Positions 6,371-12,176 of a stretch of 12,176 bases of DNA are shown here, piece by piece. The notes under the pieces are model-generated. The model saw nothing but the letters and a program-made list of their open reading frames with translations. It ran no database searches and was not told where the DNA came from. Numbering within the stretch: the first letter of the stretch is position 1; each line of letters opens with the position of its first letter. The position numbers and the translations under genes are program-made. Location of the stretch: assembly GCA_938042055.1 (NCBI GenBank), contig CALIRX010000044.1, positions 1-12,176 on the forward strand, read 5' to 3'. The stretch comes from an uncultured Candidatus Saccharibacteria bacterium. GTDB taxonomy: Bacteria; Patescibacteriota; Saccharimonadia; Saccharimonadales; Saccharimonadaceae.

Positions 6371-7421
6371 CTGGCTTGCCGTATTTAATCAGTGCGTGTT
6401 GATAGAAAATATAGCCAAAGATAATCGTGCCGGTAAGTAAAATTGCTCGCGTCAAAATTATTCCAGCAATCGCCAAATCCGGCGGAGTGCCTGCCATGCT
6501 TAAGAAAATAATCATAATAGTTTCATAAACTCCCGTCCCTCCAGGCGTAAACACGACAATCGCCGCCAATCCCGCCACGCCGTATCCAACCATCAGAATC
6601 GCCGGATTGACAAAAACACCCAGTGACAGAAACGCCACAGCAAACATCGCCACGTCAAAAACAGTGTAGACAGTTCCCCAAATCATCGGTTTTATCAGAA
6701 GTTTCGGATGATTGGACAAATCTTGAAAATCGTCCTGCATATCAACAAAAAACTCTTCGACTTTCTTTGACTTCATCACTCGTCGCTTCTTGCCTAAGGT
6801 TGCAATTTTCACCAATGTATTGATGAATTTAGACAATTTAGCGGCAGTCATCTGCATACGTCGCTTTGACGAAAACACAAAAATCAGACCAAACGTCAGC
6901 GCCAAAACCACGATAATCAGCAAAAAGCTAGCGGCAACGATATAACGATTAACCTTGCCGTCAATAGCCAGCGCCAACACGGCAATCACCAACAAAACCA
7001 AAAGTGACAAAAATCCCGTAACGTAACGAATCACCTGCGCAAATGTCGAACGTGCCGAGCTCACACCAAGCTTATGCATTCGCCACGTCGTATACGAAAT
7101 ACCACTAACTCCGCCCGACGGAAAAATGTGATTGACCAAATTAAGCTCCAGTGCAATCCTCGTCTGCTCCAGCCTGGAAATATGATGAATCAGATTCTTC
7201 TCTCTCAGATACGAAAAAATCATCTCGCCGCCAGCGAAGTACACGATAATCTGGAACGGCAATAGTAAGAATAATAGCCATAAATCCGCGTGCAAAAACA
7301 GATTCCACGCCTTCACGAGCTCATGCCGAGATAGAAAAATTATTATTGCCAAAACCGCCAACGTCAAAACGCTCATAACAGCTCGTGGCGACTTTAACAA
7401 TTGCAACACCTTCGGTAACAT
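6354..7421 (-). CDS. flippase-like integral membrane protein (UPF0104 / LPG synthase TM domain family)
   Basis: A polytopic membrane protein of 355 residues with around eight hydrophobic segments. It carries the two hallmark motifs of PF03706: NHIFPSGGVSG (97-107) and FTPGGTGVYE (291-300). A basic cytoplasmic loop with KKRRVMKSKK lies at 211-220. Family members include the membrane half of MprF and many orphan proteins thought to move or modify lipids; the substrate here is unknown. The frame opens at an ATG at 7430, but that codon lies inside the TATAAT box (7434-7429). The next ATG at 7421 is 7 bases past the box and fits the leaderless pattern seen at neighbouring genes, so I start there. 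The 3' end overlaps xseA by 17 bases, which makes it the head of that operon. Confidence 0.9.
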   Translation of the reverse strand: MLPKVLQLLKSPRAVMSVLTLAVLAIIIFLSRHELVKAWNLFLHADLWLLFLLLPFQIIVYFAGGEMIFSYLREKNLIHHISRLEQTRIALELNLVNHIFPSGGVSGISYTTWRMHKLGVSSARSTFAQVIRYVTGFLSLLVLLVIAVLALAIDGKVNRYIVAASFLLIIVVLALTFGLIFVFSSKRRMQMTAAKLSKFINTLVKIATLGKKRRVMKSKKVEEFFVDMQDDFQDLSNHPKLLIKPMIWGTVYTVFDVAMFAVAFLSLGVFVNPAILMVGYGVAGLAAIVVFTPGGTGVYETIMIIFLSMAGTPPDLAIAGIILTRAILLTGTIIFGYIFYQHALIKYGKPDDSQV

Positions 7422-7428
7422 AACCTTC

Positions 7429-7437
7429 ATTATACCA
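7429..7437 (-). promoter_or_regulatory. extended -10 promoter of the UPF0104-xseA-xseB operon
   Basis: TGG-TATAAT on the minus strand, 7 bases before ATG 7421. It contains the upstream ATG at 7430-7428, which therefore cannot be in the transcript. It lies back to back with the methyltransferase promoter. Confidence 0.65.
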
Positions 7438-7444
7438 CGATAAA

Positions 7445-7453
7445 TGTTATAAT
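7445..7453 (+). promoter_or_regulatory. extended -10 promoter of the methyltransferase gene, leaderless
   Basis: TGT-TATAAT on the plus strand ends exactly 6 bases before the ATG at 7460, so transcription is expected to start at the A of the codon. No clear -35 is present. Only 7 bases separate its TGn from that of the divergent promoter. Confidence 0.65.
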
Positions 7454-7459
7454 TACGAC

Positions 7460-8653
7460 ATGTTTATAGCTATTCTTGGCCGTCAACCAGAAATCTCTAT
7501 CGCTGAATTAGAGGCAGTTTACGGTGCTAAAAATGTCCAAAAGATCTCCAACCAAGCCGCCACGGTTAATCGCGACAATTTATCAATTGACAATCTCGGT
7601 GGGACAATTAAATGCGGACAAGTCATCACGAAGATAAAGTCTCAAAAATCAGACCGCAATACCCTGCTCCAAGCCTCAAAAATTATTGTTGAAAAATACA
7701 CGAAAAAACTTTCACATAGCCAGAAAAAAATAACGCTTGGAATAAGTTTTTATGGCAATAAAATGGATCCGCGCAACATTCAAAAAATAGGAATTATCCT
7801 GAAAAATAACCTGAGAAAATCTGGCGTCAGTTTGCGTCTAATTCCTAATAAAACCGCCGCTCTGTCCACTGCGACCTCTCACAATAATAAACTCGGCAGG
7901 TCTGAGGCGAAAATTGAAATTATTATAGCTAAGAACGTGTATGGAGATTTGATAATCGCTGAAAGTCGTGGCGCTCAAAATATCAATTCGTATACTCAGC
8001 GCGACCGCGGACGACCAAAGCGCGACGCCTTCGTGGGAATGCTTCCGCCTAAACTTGCACAAATTATGATTAACCTATCTGGCGCAAAACCTAACGATTA
8101 CCTTTGGGATCCGTTTTGTGGCACAGGAACGGTACTACAAGAAGCTGCGCTTATCGGCGTGAATGCTTACGGCAGTGATTTGAGCGGTAAGATGATATCT
8201 TACACGACCGAAAATATGAGCTGGGTGGAAAAAACTTTTTCGACAAACACTTTCTGGCAAGCACATCAGGCCGACGCCACCTCTGTAAAGTTAACAAATG
8301 AACAGAAAGAGCGAATTTCTCGCGTTGTTTGCGAGACATATTTAGGTCAGCCGTTTTCCGCACCACCCAGCCCAGAAAAACTTCACGAAGTAGTCGGAAA
8401 TTGTAATCACATAATTAGCGATTTTCTACAAAATATCCATTCGCAAATTCGCCCAGACACGACACTTTGTATAGCTGTTCCAGCGTGGCAAAATCGCGAA
8501 GGTAAATTCACTCACTTGCCTCTGATAAAAAATCTTAAAAAACTTGGATATCAGCAAATTATCGATAAAAACCTCTTATATTACCGTGAAGATCAAGTTG
8601 TTGCCAGAGAAATATTAGTATTAAAACCGGCAGATATAGCCAAAACCGCTTGA
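7460..8653 (+). CDS. THUMP-type RNA methyltransferase, Trm-G10/Trm11-like
   Basis: An SAM-dependent methyltransferase of 397 residues, related to archaeal Trm-G10 and eukaryotic Trm11, which methylate N2 of guanosine 10 in tRNA. The N-terminal part (about 1-170) fits the ferredoxin-like/THUMP module, with LGRQPEISIAELEAVYG and LGGTIKCGQ. The linker motif SYTQRDRGRPKRD (177-189) is typical of the group. The Rossmann domain has motif I DPFCGTGTVLQEA (217-229) and an acidic strand-2 end, GSDLSGKM. The usual catalytic motif IV (N/D-PPY) is not present: where it should be, after RISRVV, the sequence reads CETYLGQP (291-298). The target may therefore differ from guanine N2, or this is a variant subfamily. 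The start fits the promoter exactly. It is the only plus-strand gene besides L27. Confidence 0.85.
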   Translation: MFIAILGRQPEISIAELEAVYGAKNVQKISNQAATVNRDNLSIDNLGGTIKCGQVITKIKSQKSDRNTLLQASKIIVEKYTKKLSHSQKKITLGISFYGNKMDPRNIQKIGIILKNNLRKSGVSLRLIPNKTAALSTATSHNNKLGRSEAKIEIIIAKNVYGDLIIAESRGAQNINSYTQRDRGRPKRDAFVGMLPPKLAQIMINLSGAKPNDYLWDPFCGTGTVLQEAALIGVNAYGSDLSGKMISYTTENMSWVEKTFSTNTFWQAHQADATSVKLTNEQKERISRVVCETYLGQPFSAPPSPEKLHEVVGNCNHIISDFLQNIHSQIRPDTTLCIAVPAWQNREGKFTHLPLIKNLKKLGYQQIIDKNLLYYREDQVVAREILVLKPADIAKTA

Positions 8654-8678
8654 CAACTGGCTTCATTTTCGATAAACT
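8650..8678 (+). promoter_or_regulatory. -35/-10 promoter of rpmA
   Basis: A perfect TTGACA (8650-8655) and TAAACT (8673-8678) with a 17-base spacer. The -35 overlaps the TGA stop of the methyltransferase. The predicted start near 8685 gives a leader of about 32 bases, in which TTATAG-AAA-CTATAA (8692-8706) could form a weak hairpin just before the ribosome-binding site. Confidence 0.75.
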
Positions 8679-8704
8679 AGAACAGATTGTTTTATAGAAA
8701 CTAT

Positions 8705-8710
8705 AAGGAG
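8705..8710 (+). promoter_or_regulatory. Shine-Dalgarno sequence of rpmA
   Basis: AAGGAG with 6 bases to the ATG at 8717. It is one of the few strong ribosome-binding sites in this window and fixes the start of L27. Its first two bases are shared with the weak leader hairpin. Confidence 0.75.
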
Positions 8711-8716
8711 TAAAGA

Positions 8717-8989
8717 ATGTCAAAGGTTAAAGCTGGTGGTTCTAGTAAGAACATCCACAACAATGCTGGTCAACGTCTTGGCGTTAAGCGATTTGGCGGT
8801 CAAAAAGTTACTGCTGGACAGGTCTTGGTCCGCCAAACTGGTGCCACAAAGATTGCTGGTGACGGCACATATGTTAGCCGCAATTTCACCATCCACGCCG
8901 CAAAAGATGGCGTAGTTGGCTTCAAATCGGTTAAGAAGACCAAGTTTACCGGCAAATCAGAACGCCGAACGCAAGTTGTTGTTCTTTAA
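8717..8989 (+). CDS. rpmA: 50S ribosomal protein L27
   Basis: L27 belongs to the large subunit; its flexible N-terminal tail reaches the peptidyl transferase centre. The 90-residue protein matches the family: KAGGSSKN (5-12), QRLGVKRFGGQKVTAGQVLVRQ and GDGTYVSRNFTIHAAKDGVVGF. No extra N-terminal extension of the kind cleaved by Prp in Firmicutes is present. The tail is unusual: MSKVKAGGSSKNIHNNAG replaces the common MAHKKAGGSxxNGRDS, so the near-invariant NGRDS is lost while KAGGS is kept. The usual partner rplU (L21) is not adjacent; a methyltransferase occupies that place. The gene has its own strong promoter, a clear Shine-Dalgarno sequence and a strong terminator, so it is a monocistronic unit. 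Confidence 0.96.
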   Translation: MSKVKAGGSSKNIHNNAGQRLGVKRFGGQKVTAGQVLVRQTGATKIAGDGTYVSRNFTIHAAKDGVVGFKSVKKTKFTGKSERRTQVVVL

Positions 8990-9007
8990 TCGGTAAAAAT
9001 TTTACTT

Positions 9008-9037
9008 AAAATAACTCCGTTTGTGCGGAGTTATTTT
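9008..9037. terminator. bidirectional intrinsic terminator between rpmA and the 470-residue gene
   Basis: A perfect 12-bp inverted repeat, AAAATAACTCCG / CGGAGTTATTTT, with the 6-base loop tttgtg. Tracts of T flank it on the plus strand and short A/T tracts on the other, so it can end both rpmA and the convergent 470-residue gene, whose stop codon lies 5 bases away. Confidence 0.88.
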
Positions 9038-9041
9038 ATTA

Positions 9042-10454
9042 TTAATAATTATTTCTTACATATTCGAGAAGTGCCCTTGCAGAATCCCTATGCATACCAC
9101 TTCTCTCTTTGCCACCCCTGTAATGAGTAACCATTTTGTCTTGTCTGTCTACATCAAATGAGCCGTCCATCATAGCAATTGCCAGCACTACAGTATATTC
9201 ACGACTGCGCATTTTACCCGCATAATAATTACCTCCGAGGTAATTAGGAGATTTTAGATTATCATATGAGTCGCGAAAGACTCTGTCTGCCAAAGCGCCT
9301 GGATTAACTACCGCCAGCCTATCAAGACTGGAGGTTAAATATTCAAACAAGCGGCAACGCGTAAGATGACTAGATCTAATGCCATTTATGATCGCTTCAG
9401 GGTCAAGCGCTCTCTCGGGATTAATTATTTGCATTAACGATGGATTCGTAGCTAGATCATAAATAGCCTCTTTCGCAGCATTAAAGCTATTCTCAGATAC
9501 AGGAACACCTTTTGGATTTCTAACGGCAGCATCCTCTACATTATTTGACGGCACATAATTCGGATCATATAGATAATCATAGTTTACTCGCACAGATTCG
9601 TCTTCAAAAGGCATGCCGTCTACATCAGTCTCTAGAGGCTTCATCAGTTCTCGCACTCTCTCATCAAAACGATCTAGCTCTGGGTTATCACTTTCATCTA
9701 GCCCCGTCTCTACTGGCTTTTTAATTCCAGTAGCCTTAACCGCTGGCTTTTTAACTGATTCAACCGCTGGCAAACCTACTGCGCCATTGGCTTCGGTTGC
9801 CCTGATCAATTCCATGGTCGGTTCAGGTATCTTCAAGGCTGGTGAGCCGACGCCAGTCTTATCCGTCTTCACTGGCGAAACTTCAACAGCCTTAACGGCT
9901 AGATTCCCCATTGCGGGACTAACTTCACCCTTTAAAGACTTCTCAGAATTACCTTCTGTATCCAAGTCGTCGCTAGGGATTTCTGGAGACGCTTTCACAT
10001 CCAATAGCTCATTCCAATCACTATCCGAATGTTTCTGCCGCCAAATTTGCTCAGCAGCTCTTTTTCCTTCTTCAATCATTTCCCTAGTAGTTTTTCCATA
10101 AAGATACTTAATATAACCTTCATTTGCTTCTAGACCCTGAATGCTCCATAATGGCACAATCGCAGTTTTAGTAGTATGCTCTCCATCAACTTTAACCAGT
10201 TTATATACTTCCATAAACAACTTAATCGGACCAATACCCTTCTCGGAATCAGTGTCACATACGACCAACATACCAATAGGATTCCAACCTCTGTCATACT
10301 TAACGCCCTCTCCGTCTTGACCACTGCGAATAACGGTTAGTGGACGCCTTGCATTATCTGGATCGGTATCAACAGGAAAAGTTGCAACTACATAATCTCT
10401 CGGGGTTTTTCGTTGTTCTTGTTCAGGGCTCTGTGTTGGCTTTGATTTTTCCAT
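9042..10454 (-). CDS. 470-residue orphan protein, function unknown
   Basis: I do not recognise this protein. Its charged, polar N-terminus (about 1-18) has no signal peptide or membrane helix, so it is probably cytoplasmic. A first domain (about 19-140) mixes strands and helices (YVVATFPVDTD, WNPIGMLVVCDTD, IKLFMEVYKLVKVDG). A long low-complexity linker (about 150-290) is rich in Pro, Ala, Val, Lys and Glu, with loosely repeated SPA/VSP/KKPA units. A helical C-terminal domain (about 320-470) has AKEAIYDLATNPSLMQI, LFEYLTSSLDRLAV and YAGKMRSREYTVVLAIAMMDG. A promoter lies 10 bases upstream, and a shared terminator follows at once. The plus-strand frame over 9613-10101 is a by-product of the biased linker. 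The layout, two domains on a flexible tether, suggests an adaptor or scaffold, but that is only a guess. Confidence 0.8.
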   Translation of the reverse strand: MEKSKPTQSPEQEQRKTPRDYVVATFPVDTDPDNARRPLTVIRSGQDGEGVKYDRGWNPIGMLVVCDTDSEKGIGPIKLFMEVYKLVKVDGEHTTKTAIVPLWSIQGLEANEGYIKYLYGKTTREMIEEGKRAAEQIWRQKHSDSDWNELLDVKASPEIPSDDLDTEGNSEKSLKGEVSPAMGNLAVKAVEVSPVKTDKTGVGSPALKIPEPTMELIRATEANGAVGLPAVESVKKPAVKATGIKKPVETGLDESDNPELDRFDERVRELMKPLETDVDGMPFEDESVRVNYDYLYDPNYVPSNNVEDAAVRNPKGVPVSENSFNAAKEAIYDLATNPSLMQIINPERALDPEAIINGIRSSHLTRCRLFEYLTSSLDRLAVVNPGALADRVFRDSYDNLKSPNYLGGNYYAGKMRSREYTVVLAIAMMDGSFDVDRQDKMVTHYRGGKERSGMHRDSARALLEYVRNNY

Positions 10455-10464
10455 ATATAACTAC

Positions 10465-10473
10465 TTTATACCA
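10465..10473 (-). promoter_or_regulatory. extended -10 promoter of the 470-residue gene
   Basis: TGG-TATAAA on the minus strand, 10 bases before ATG 10454, giving a leader of only about 3-4 bases. No Shine-Dalgarno sequence fits in that space. No convincing -35 is visible. Confidence 0.5.
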
Positions 10474-10483
10474 AAAAACAAAC

Positions 10484-10512
10484 AAAAAGTCGACCCCCGT
10501 AGAGGATGACTT
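10484..10512 (-). terminator. probable intrinsic terminator after the second response regulator
   Basis: Read on the minus strand, AAGTC pairs with GACTT. The inner part pairs ATCC with GGGT-like bases, with a bulged C, and a run of five T follows. The stem is imperfect but placed correctly, 20 bases after the stop codon and before the next promoter. Confidence 0.55.
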
Positions 10513-10531
10513 CTTTTACTCAGCTTAGCTT

Positions 10532-10915
10532 CTATTGAATACCCAAATGATGCTTTACGCGCGCCACAACGTCGCCAATTACAACCTGAGATTTCACCAA
10601 ATAATCATCAACACCCAAGCTCTCAGCACGCTCCTTGTCCTTTGGCTGACTAAGCGCCGTCAGCATAATAATCCTCACGTTAGCAGTTTCTGGTGTATTG
10701 CGAAGAATATCCAGGACATCAAAACCACTAATCTTTGGCATCATTACATCCAAAAGAATCAGATCTGGACGATATTCAACAGTGGCAGACAGAGCGTCTT
10801 CTCCATTGTTGGCTTCCCTAACGTCAAACCCCTCAATCTCCAACCGCGACCGATAAACCGCAGACAGAGCCATGTCATCCTCAACTAGTAAAATCTTCTT
10901 TTTTTGTCCGTTCAT
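10532..10915 (-). CDS. receiver-only response regulator (CheY-like)
   Basis: A 127-residue single receiver domain with a full phosphorylation site: E12-D13-D14 (LLVEDD), acceptor D56 in LILLDVMMPK, T86 in IIMLTAL, Y105 and K108 in DDYLVKS. It looks more canonical than the other receiver in this window and has no output domain. No kinase lies nearby; the nearest gene upstream on the same strand is the S41 protease, 41 bases away, so the two may share a transcript. The start has GGAG a few bases upstream (GGAGATAGT-ATG), and a possible own promoter (TTGTGT, 17 bases, TAAAAT) ends 9 bases before the ATG. The kinase at 3641-4357 or a distant one could be its partner. The domain call is firm; the role is open. 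Confidence 0.93.
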   Translation of the reverse strand: MNGQKKKILLVEDDMALSAVYRSRLEIEGFDVREANNGEDALSATVEYRPDLILLDVMMPKISGFDVLDILRNTPETANVRIIMLTALSQPKDKERAESLGVDDYLVKSQVVIGDVVARVKHHLGIQ

Positions 10916-10924
10916 ACTATCTCC

Positions 10925-10953
10925 ATTTTATGTTGTCCAGCCCAAAAACACAA
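10925..10953 (-). promoter_or_regulatory. possible promoter of the second response regulator
   Basis: TTGTGT (10953-10948) and TAAAAT (10930-10925) with a 17-base spacer on the minus strand. The -10 ends 9 bases before the ATG. Read-through from the S41 protease gene is an alternative, and the GGAG would then act as its ribosome-binding site. Confidence 0.4.
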
Positions 10954-10956
10954 GCT

Positions 10957-12132
10957 TTATAACGACTTCGCCTTATCCATCTGCGGATCTACGTTATTAT
11001 TGACATCGTCCGACGAAAGATCAACTTTTACATCAGGTTCTATACCAGTTTTATCTATATTTTTACCCTTTGGCGTATACCATCTGGCTTCAGTAACTTT
11101 CATTTGCGACCCGCCAGGCAGTCCAAGCACAATCTGCACGCTTCCCTTGCCGTAACTCTTCTGCCCAACCAGTGTGGCTTTTCCGTATTCACGAAGTGCC
11201 CCAGCCGTAATTTCGCTAGCACTGGCACTGTTACCGTTAATAAGCACCACCGTCTTCATATTGCCCAGAATTGGAGTTCCAGTTGTACGCAGCGTTTTAA
11301 CAATCTCAGAACCTCGACGCTCGGTCATAGCTATTTGATTGTCCAGCCAAATACCCAATAGCCCTTGAGCAGCCCCAACCGTCCCGCCCGGGTTGTTTCG
11401 CAGATCCAAAATCACCTTCTTAACGCCTTTTTCAACAAATTCCGAAGCGTATTTTCTGGACAAGCTTACCGTATCATCGCCGAATCGATTAACTTTCAAA
11501 ATACCAATTTCTCCATCAATTTCTGACTCTACTGCCGGAGAAACTATATTCTGACGCACAACCGACACTTCACGCGTTTGACTGCCACTTAATAACGTCA
11601 ATTTAACAGACGTACCAACTTCTCCACGAATTTTACTCACAACTTTTTCCACTGACCAGTCAGAAGAAGCCTCGTCATTCACCTTAACAATCGCCTCGCC
11701 AGCCTTAATTCCCGCCTTCTGAGCTGGACTATTTTCCAGGGGTTTTATGATAGTTGGCTTATTATTCCTAAGACCAATCTCCGCACCAATTCCACCACCA
11801 ATTTGACCGCTTAATGACTTGTCAAACTCCTTCGTCTCATCAGGATCCATATACGCCGTATGAGGATCGCCAGCCGCTTCAACTAGCCCGCGATTAGCGC
11901 CGTAAATTAACTTTTGAGTGTCCAATTTTCCGTCATAATTAGCAATCAGTTCTTGATATGTTTTTTGAACGCTAGATAAGTCGATTGTCTTATTTGAAGT
12001 TCTAACACCAAATACCGACGCCACATTAGCAAACAGTGCATCAGAGCGAGCTCCCGCCACAAAGCTAACAATAGCCACAATAACAAGCGTCAAAAACCAA
12101 CTTAATTGCTGTCTTTTTTCTCCCGTAACCAT
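10957..12132 (-). CDS. S41 family carboxy-terminal processing protease (CtpA-like)
   Basis: A membrane-anchored protease of 391 residues that would act outside the cytoplasmic membrane on protein C-termini. An N-terminal anchor (about 10-29) follows a short basic start. A PDZ domain (about 108-195) has GGGIGAEIG and ENSPAQKAGIKAGEAIVKVND. The catalytic core has ILDLRNNPGG (241-250), then NGNSASASEITAGAL with the predicted nucleophile S304 and the base K329 in SYGKGSVQ; they are 25 residues apart, as in E. coli Prc (S430/K455). The protein ends with TPKGKNIDKTGIEPDV and a polar tail. The start is confirmed by a TATAAT 6 bases upstream. The receiver gene lies 41 bases downstream. Its substrate is unknown; family members trim cell-wall hydrolases, photosystem subunits or sigma-factor regulators. 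Confidence 0.94.
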   Translation of the reverse strand: MVTGEKRQQLSWFLTLVIVAIVSFVAGARSDALFANVASVFGVRTSNKTIDLSSVQKTYQELIANYDGKLDTQKLIYGANRGLVEAAGDPHTAYMDPDETKEFDKSLSGQIGGGIGAEIGLRNNKPTIIKPLENSPAQKAGIKAGEAIVKVNDEASSDWSVEKVVSKIRGEVGTSVKLTLLSGSQTREVSVVRQNIVSPAVESEIDGEIGILKVNRFGDDTVSLSRKYASEFVEKGVKKVILDLRNNPGGTVGAAQGLLGIWLDNQIAMTERRGSEIVKTLRTTGTPILGNMKTVVLINGNSASASEITAGALREYGKATLVGQKSYGKGSVQIVLGLPGGSQMKVTEARWYTPKGKNIDKTGIEPDVKVDLSSDDVNNNVDPQMDKAKSL

Positions 12133-12138
12133 ATGCTT

Positions 12139-12144
12139 ATTATA
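12139..12144 (-). promoter_or_regulatory. -10 box of the S41 protease gene, leaderless
   Basis: A perfect TATAAT on the minus strand, exactly 6 bases before ATG 12132. There is no TG extension and the -35 region, which overlaps the terminator stem, is poor. Transcription would start at the A of the start codon. Confidence 0.6.
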
Positions 12145-12148
12145 CTAC

Positions 12149-12175
12149 AAAACGCCCGTTTAACACGAGCGTTTT
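12149..12175. terminator. intrinsic terminator at the right edge
   Basis: Inverted repeat of 11 bases, AAAACGCCCGT / ACGAGCGTTTT, with the loop ttaac. One position is a C-A mismatch in plus-strand RNA but a G-U pair in minus-strand RNA, so it folds best for a minus-strand gene entering from the right. T tracts lie on both sides. It separates the S41 gene from whatever lies beyond the window. Confidence 0.75.
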
Positions 12176-12176
12176 T

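Noticed and set aside
9613..10101. Open frame of 162 codons on the plus strand, rich in Ser/Thr/Pro.
   Set aside because: It lies wholly inside the 470-residue gene, antisense to its low-complexity linker; no promoter or ribosome-binding site precedes it, and its composition mirrors the linker codons.
1..12176. Mobile elements, CRISPR arrays, tRNA or rRNA genes, toxin-antitoxin pairs.
   Set aside because: Gaps are too short for RNA genes, and no repeat arrays, transposase motifs or target-site duplications were seen. The pairs of small overlapping genes are explained by known families.

Overview
The window looks like a stretch of a streamlined Candidate Phyla Radiation chromosome, most likely Candidatus Saccharibacteria (TM7). 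This is inference from the style and divergence of the proteins, the very short intergenic gaps, the overlapping genes and the compact promoters; no rRNA is present to prove it. TGA ends several clearly intact genes (histidine kinase, first response regulator, methyltransferase), so the code is standard. That argues against the Gracilibacteria/Absconditabacteria, which read UGA as glycine. Thirteen of fifteen genes lie on the minus strand; only a methyltransferase and ribosomal protein L27 are on plus. No gap exceeds 300 bases, and I see no tRNA, rRNA, CRISPR, insertion sequence or phage genes.

Layout from left to right. A partial NUDIX hydrolase (1-458) lies downstream of a small membrane-anchored protein of unknown function (481-1188), which is coupled to glycyl-tRNA synthetase (1188-2534). 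Next comes a tight operon, read leftward, of a sensorless histidine kinase, a receiver-only response regulator and recO (2609-4357). An orphan single-pass membrane protein (4393-5052) has its own promoter. A three-gene overlapping operon follows: a multi-span flippase-like membrane protein (UPF0104/LPG synthase TM family), xseA and xseB (5092-7421). It diverges from a THUMP-type RNA methyltransferase (7460-8653) through a 38-bp bidirectional promoter. L27 (8717-8989) ends at a strong bidirectional terminator. On its far side are a 470-residue orphan protein (9042-10454), a second receiver-only response regulator (10532-10915) and a CtpA-type S41 protease (10957-12132). A terminator closes the right edge.

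Most of the content is housekeeping: translation (GlyRS, L27, RNA methylation), DNA repair (RecO, exonuclease VII) and envelope protein turnover. The signalling parts are stripped down: a kinase with no visible sensor and two receivers with no output domain. The most coherent unusual signal is in the promoters. At several genes a good -10 hexamer lies only 6-8 bases before the start codon, so transcription should begin at or within a base or two of the start codon (leaderless mRNA). L27 and GlyRS instead have true 5' leaders with Shine-Dalgarno sequences. Other points worth attention are the altered catalytic motif in the methyltransferase, the shortened exonuclease VII, the divergent L27 tail and the unrecognised 470-residue protein.
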